A DNA stretch of 64,000 nucleotides from Ignatzschineria indica (GTDB lineage: Bacteria > Pseudomonadota > Gammaproteobacteria > Cardiobacteriales > Wohlfahrtiimonadaceae): contig NZ_QEWR01000003.1 of the NCBI RefSeq assembly GCF_003121925.1, positions 62,001-126,000 on the forward strand, read 5' to 3'. The position numbers and the translations under genes were made by a program. Below are positions 63,780 to 64,000 of the stretch, one piece after another. The notes beneath the pieces are model-generated. The model saw only the letters and a program-made list of their open reading frames with translations, was not told the DNA's origin and made no database searches. The first letter of the stretch is position 1; every line of letters begins with the position of its first letter.

Positions 63780-64000
63780 ATGATTGCATTATGGAGATGG
63801 TATAGAAATAAATCCTTTATGCTCAAAATAACCAGTGGGTTTATTTTAGGCCTGATCTTTGGGCTAACCTTAGAGACAACCAATGAAGTTTTTGCCCCAC
63901 TTGGTGTCATTTTTATGAATCTATTAAAAATGATCGTTATCCCGCTTATTTTTCTATCTTTAATTGTAGCTGTAAATCACTCTAATCCTGCTGACTTAGG
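63780..64000 (+). CDS. Dicarboxylate/amino-acid:cation symporter (partial)
   Basis: The first 73 residues, cut by the window edge: MIALWRWYRNKSFMLKITSG, then GFILGLIFGLTLE and LLKMIVIPLIFLSLIVAVNH. This is the N-terminus of the DAACS (glutamate/dicarboxylate:Na+ or H+) transporter family. AGGAGG is placed six bases before the ATG. Near the catabolic genes it may import their substrate. Confidence 0.85.
   Translation, partial: MIALWRWYRNKSFMLKITSGFILGLIFGLTLETTNEVFAPLGVIFMNLLKMIVIPLIFLSLIVAVNHSNPADL

Overview
The window looks like the chromosome of a low-GC gammaproteobacterium carrying a complete integrated siphovirus-type prophage. The gammaproteobacterial call rests on zipA next to ligA, plus trmO, hslO, mutS and ubiX. 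A Cardiobacteriales-like host (Ignatzschineria/Wohlfahrtiimonas type) is only an impression from base composition and gene content.

Region 1 (1-15.5 kb) is host core genome. It holds a DsrE-family gene, then a long minus-strand series (trmO, ligA, zipA, an RDD membrane protein, ubiX, modD, hslO, a TerC/CBS membrane protein), then the divergent plus-strand mutS and an alpha/beta hydrolase. The spacers are full of short degenerate tandem repeats. The series is broken by rho-independent terminators.

Region 2 (15,621-59,573) is a prophage of about 43.9 kb inserted into the 3' end of a tRNA-Leu(CAA) gene, bounded by a 19-bp direct repeat. The integrase lies at the left end and an excisionase-like HTH gene at the right end, so they become neighbours on the excised circle. 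The tail, head, packaging, lysis and late-regulator genes are all on the minus strand and run right to left: Q-like regulator, lysis cassette (endolysin, holin, Rz/Rz1), HNH, terminase, protease, HK97-type capsid, portal, connectors, tail tube, G/GT chaperones, tape measure, DUF1833, NlpC/P60-like, J-like tip protein, SGNH-type tail fibre. To the right are the early genes. The minus-strand set is Cro-like, O-like replication protein with internal iterons, DnaC-like loader, Rha antirepressor, DNA methyltransferase, RdgC and RusA. The plus-strand set is CI plus RhuM, then a second early operon with ssb and the excisionase-like gene. Both early promoters carry the same 16-nt operator block.

The prophage carries an unusual load of accessory genes. 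A two-gene ATPase/DUF4435 (PARIS-like) system sits inside the tail operon. A membrane-anchored HIRAN protein, an HNH protein and a small secreted/membrane pair are also inserted between structural genes, and most of these cassettes end in look-alike terminators. A KAP NTPase and a tRNA(CAU) lie between the Q-like gene and lysis. A HEPN-like protein and an Mrr-like nuclease lie near the integrase. Two -1 frameshifts are suggested by the sequence: a lambda-type GGGAAAG site joining G and T, and a less certain one adding a peripheral-subunit-binding-like domain to the capsid protein.

Region 3 (59.6-64 kb) is host again: a 2-oxoadipate dioxygenase/decarboxylase (HglS/DUF1338), a class III aminotransferase, a LysR regulator and the start of a dicarboxylate/amino-acid symporter. 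Together they look like a small amino-acid (2-aminoadipate/lysine-type) catabolic locus.
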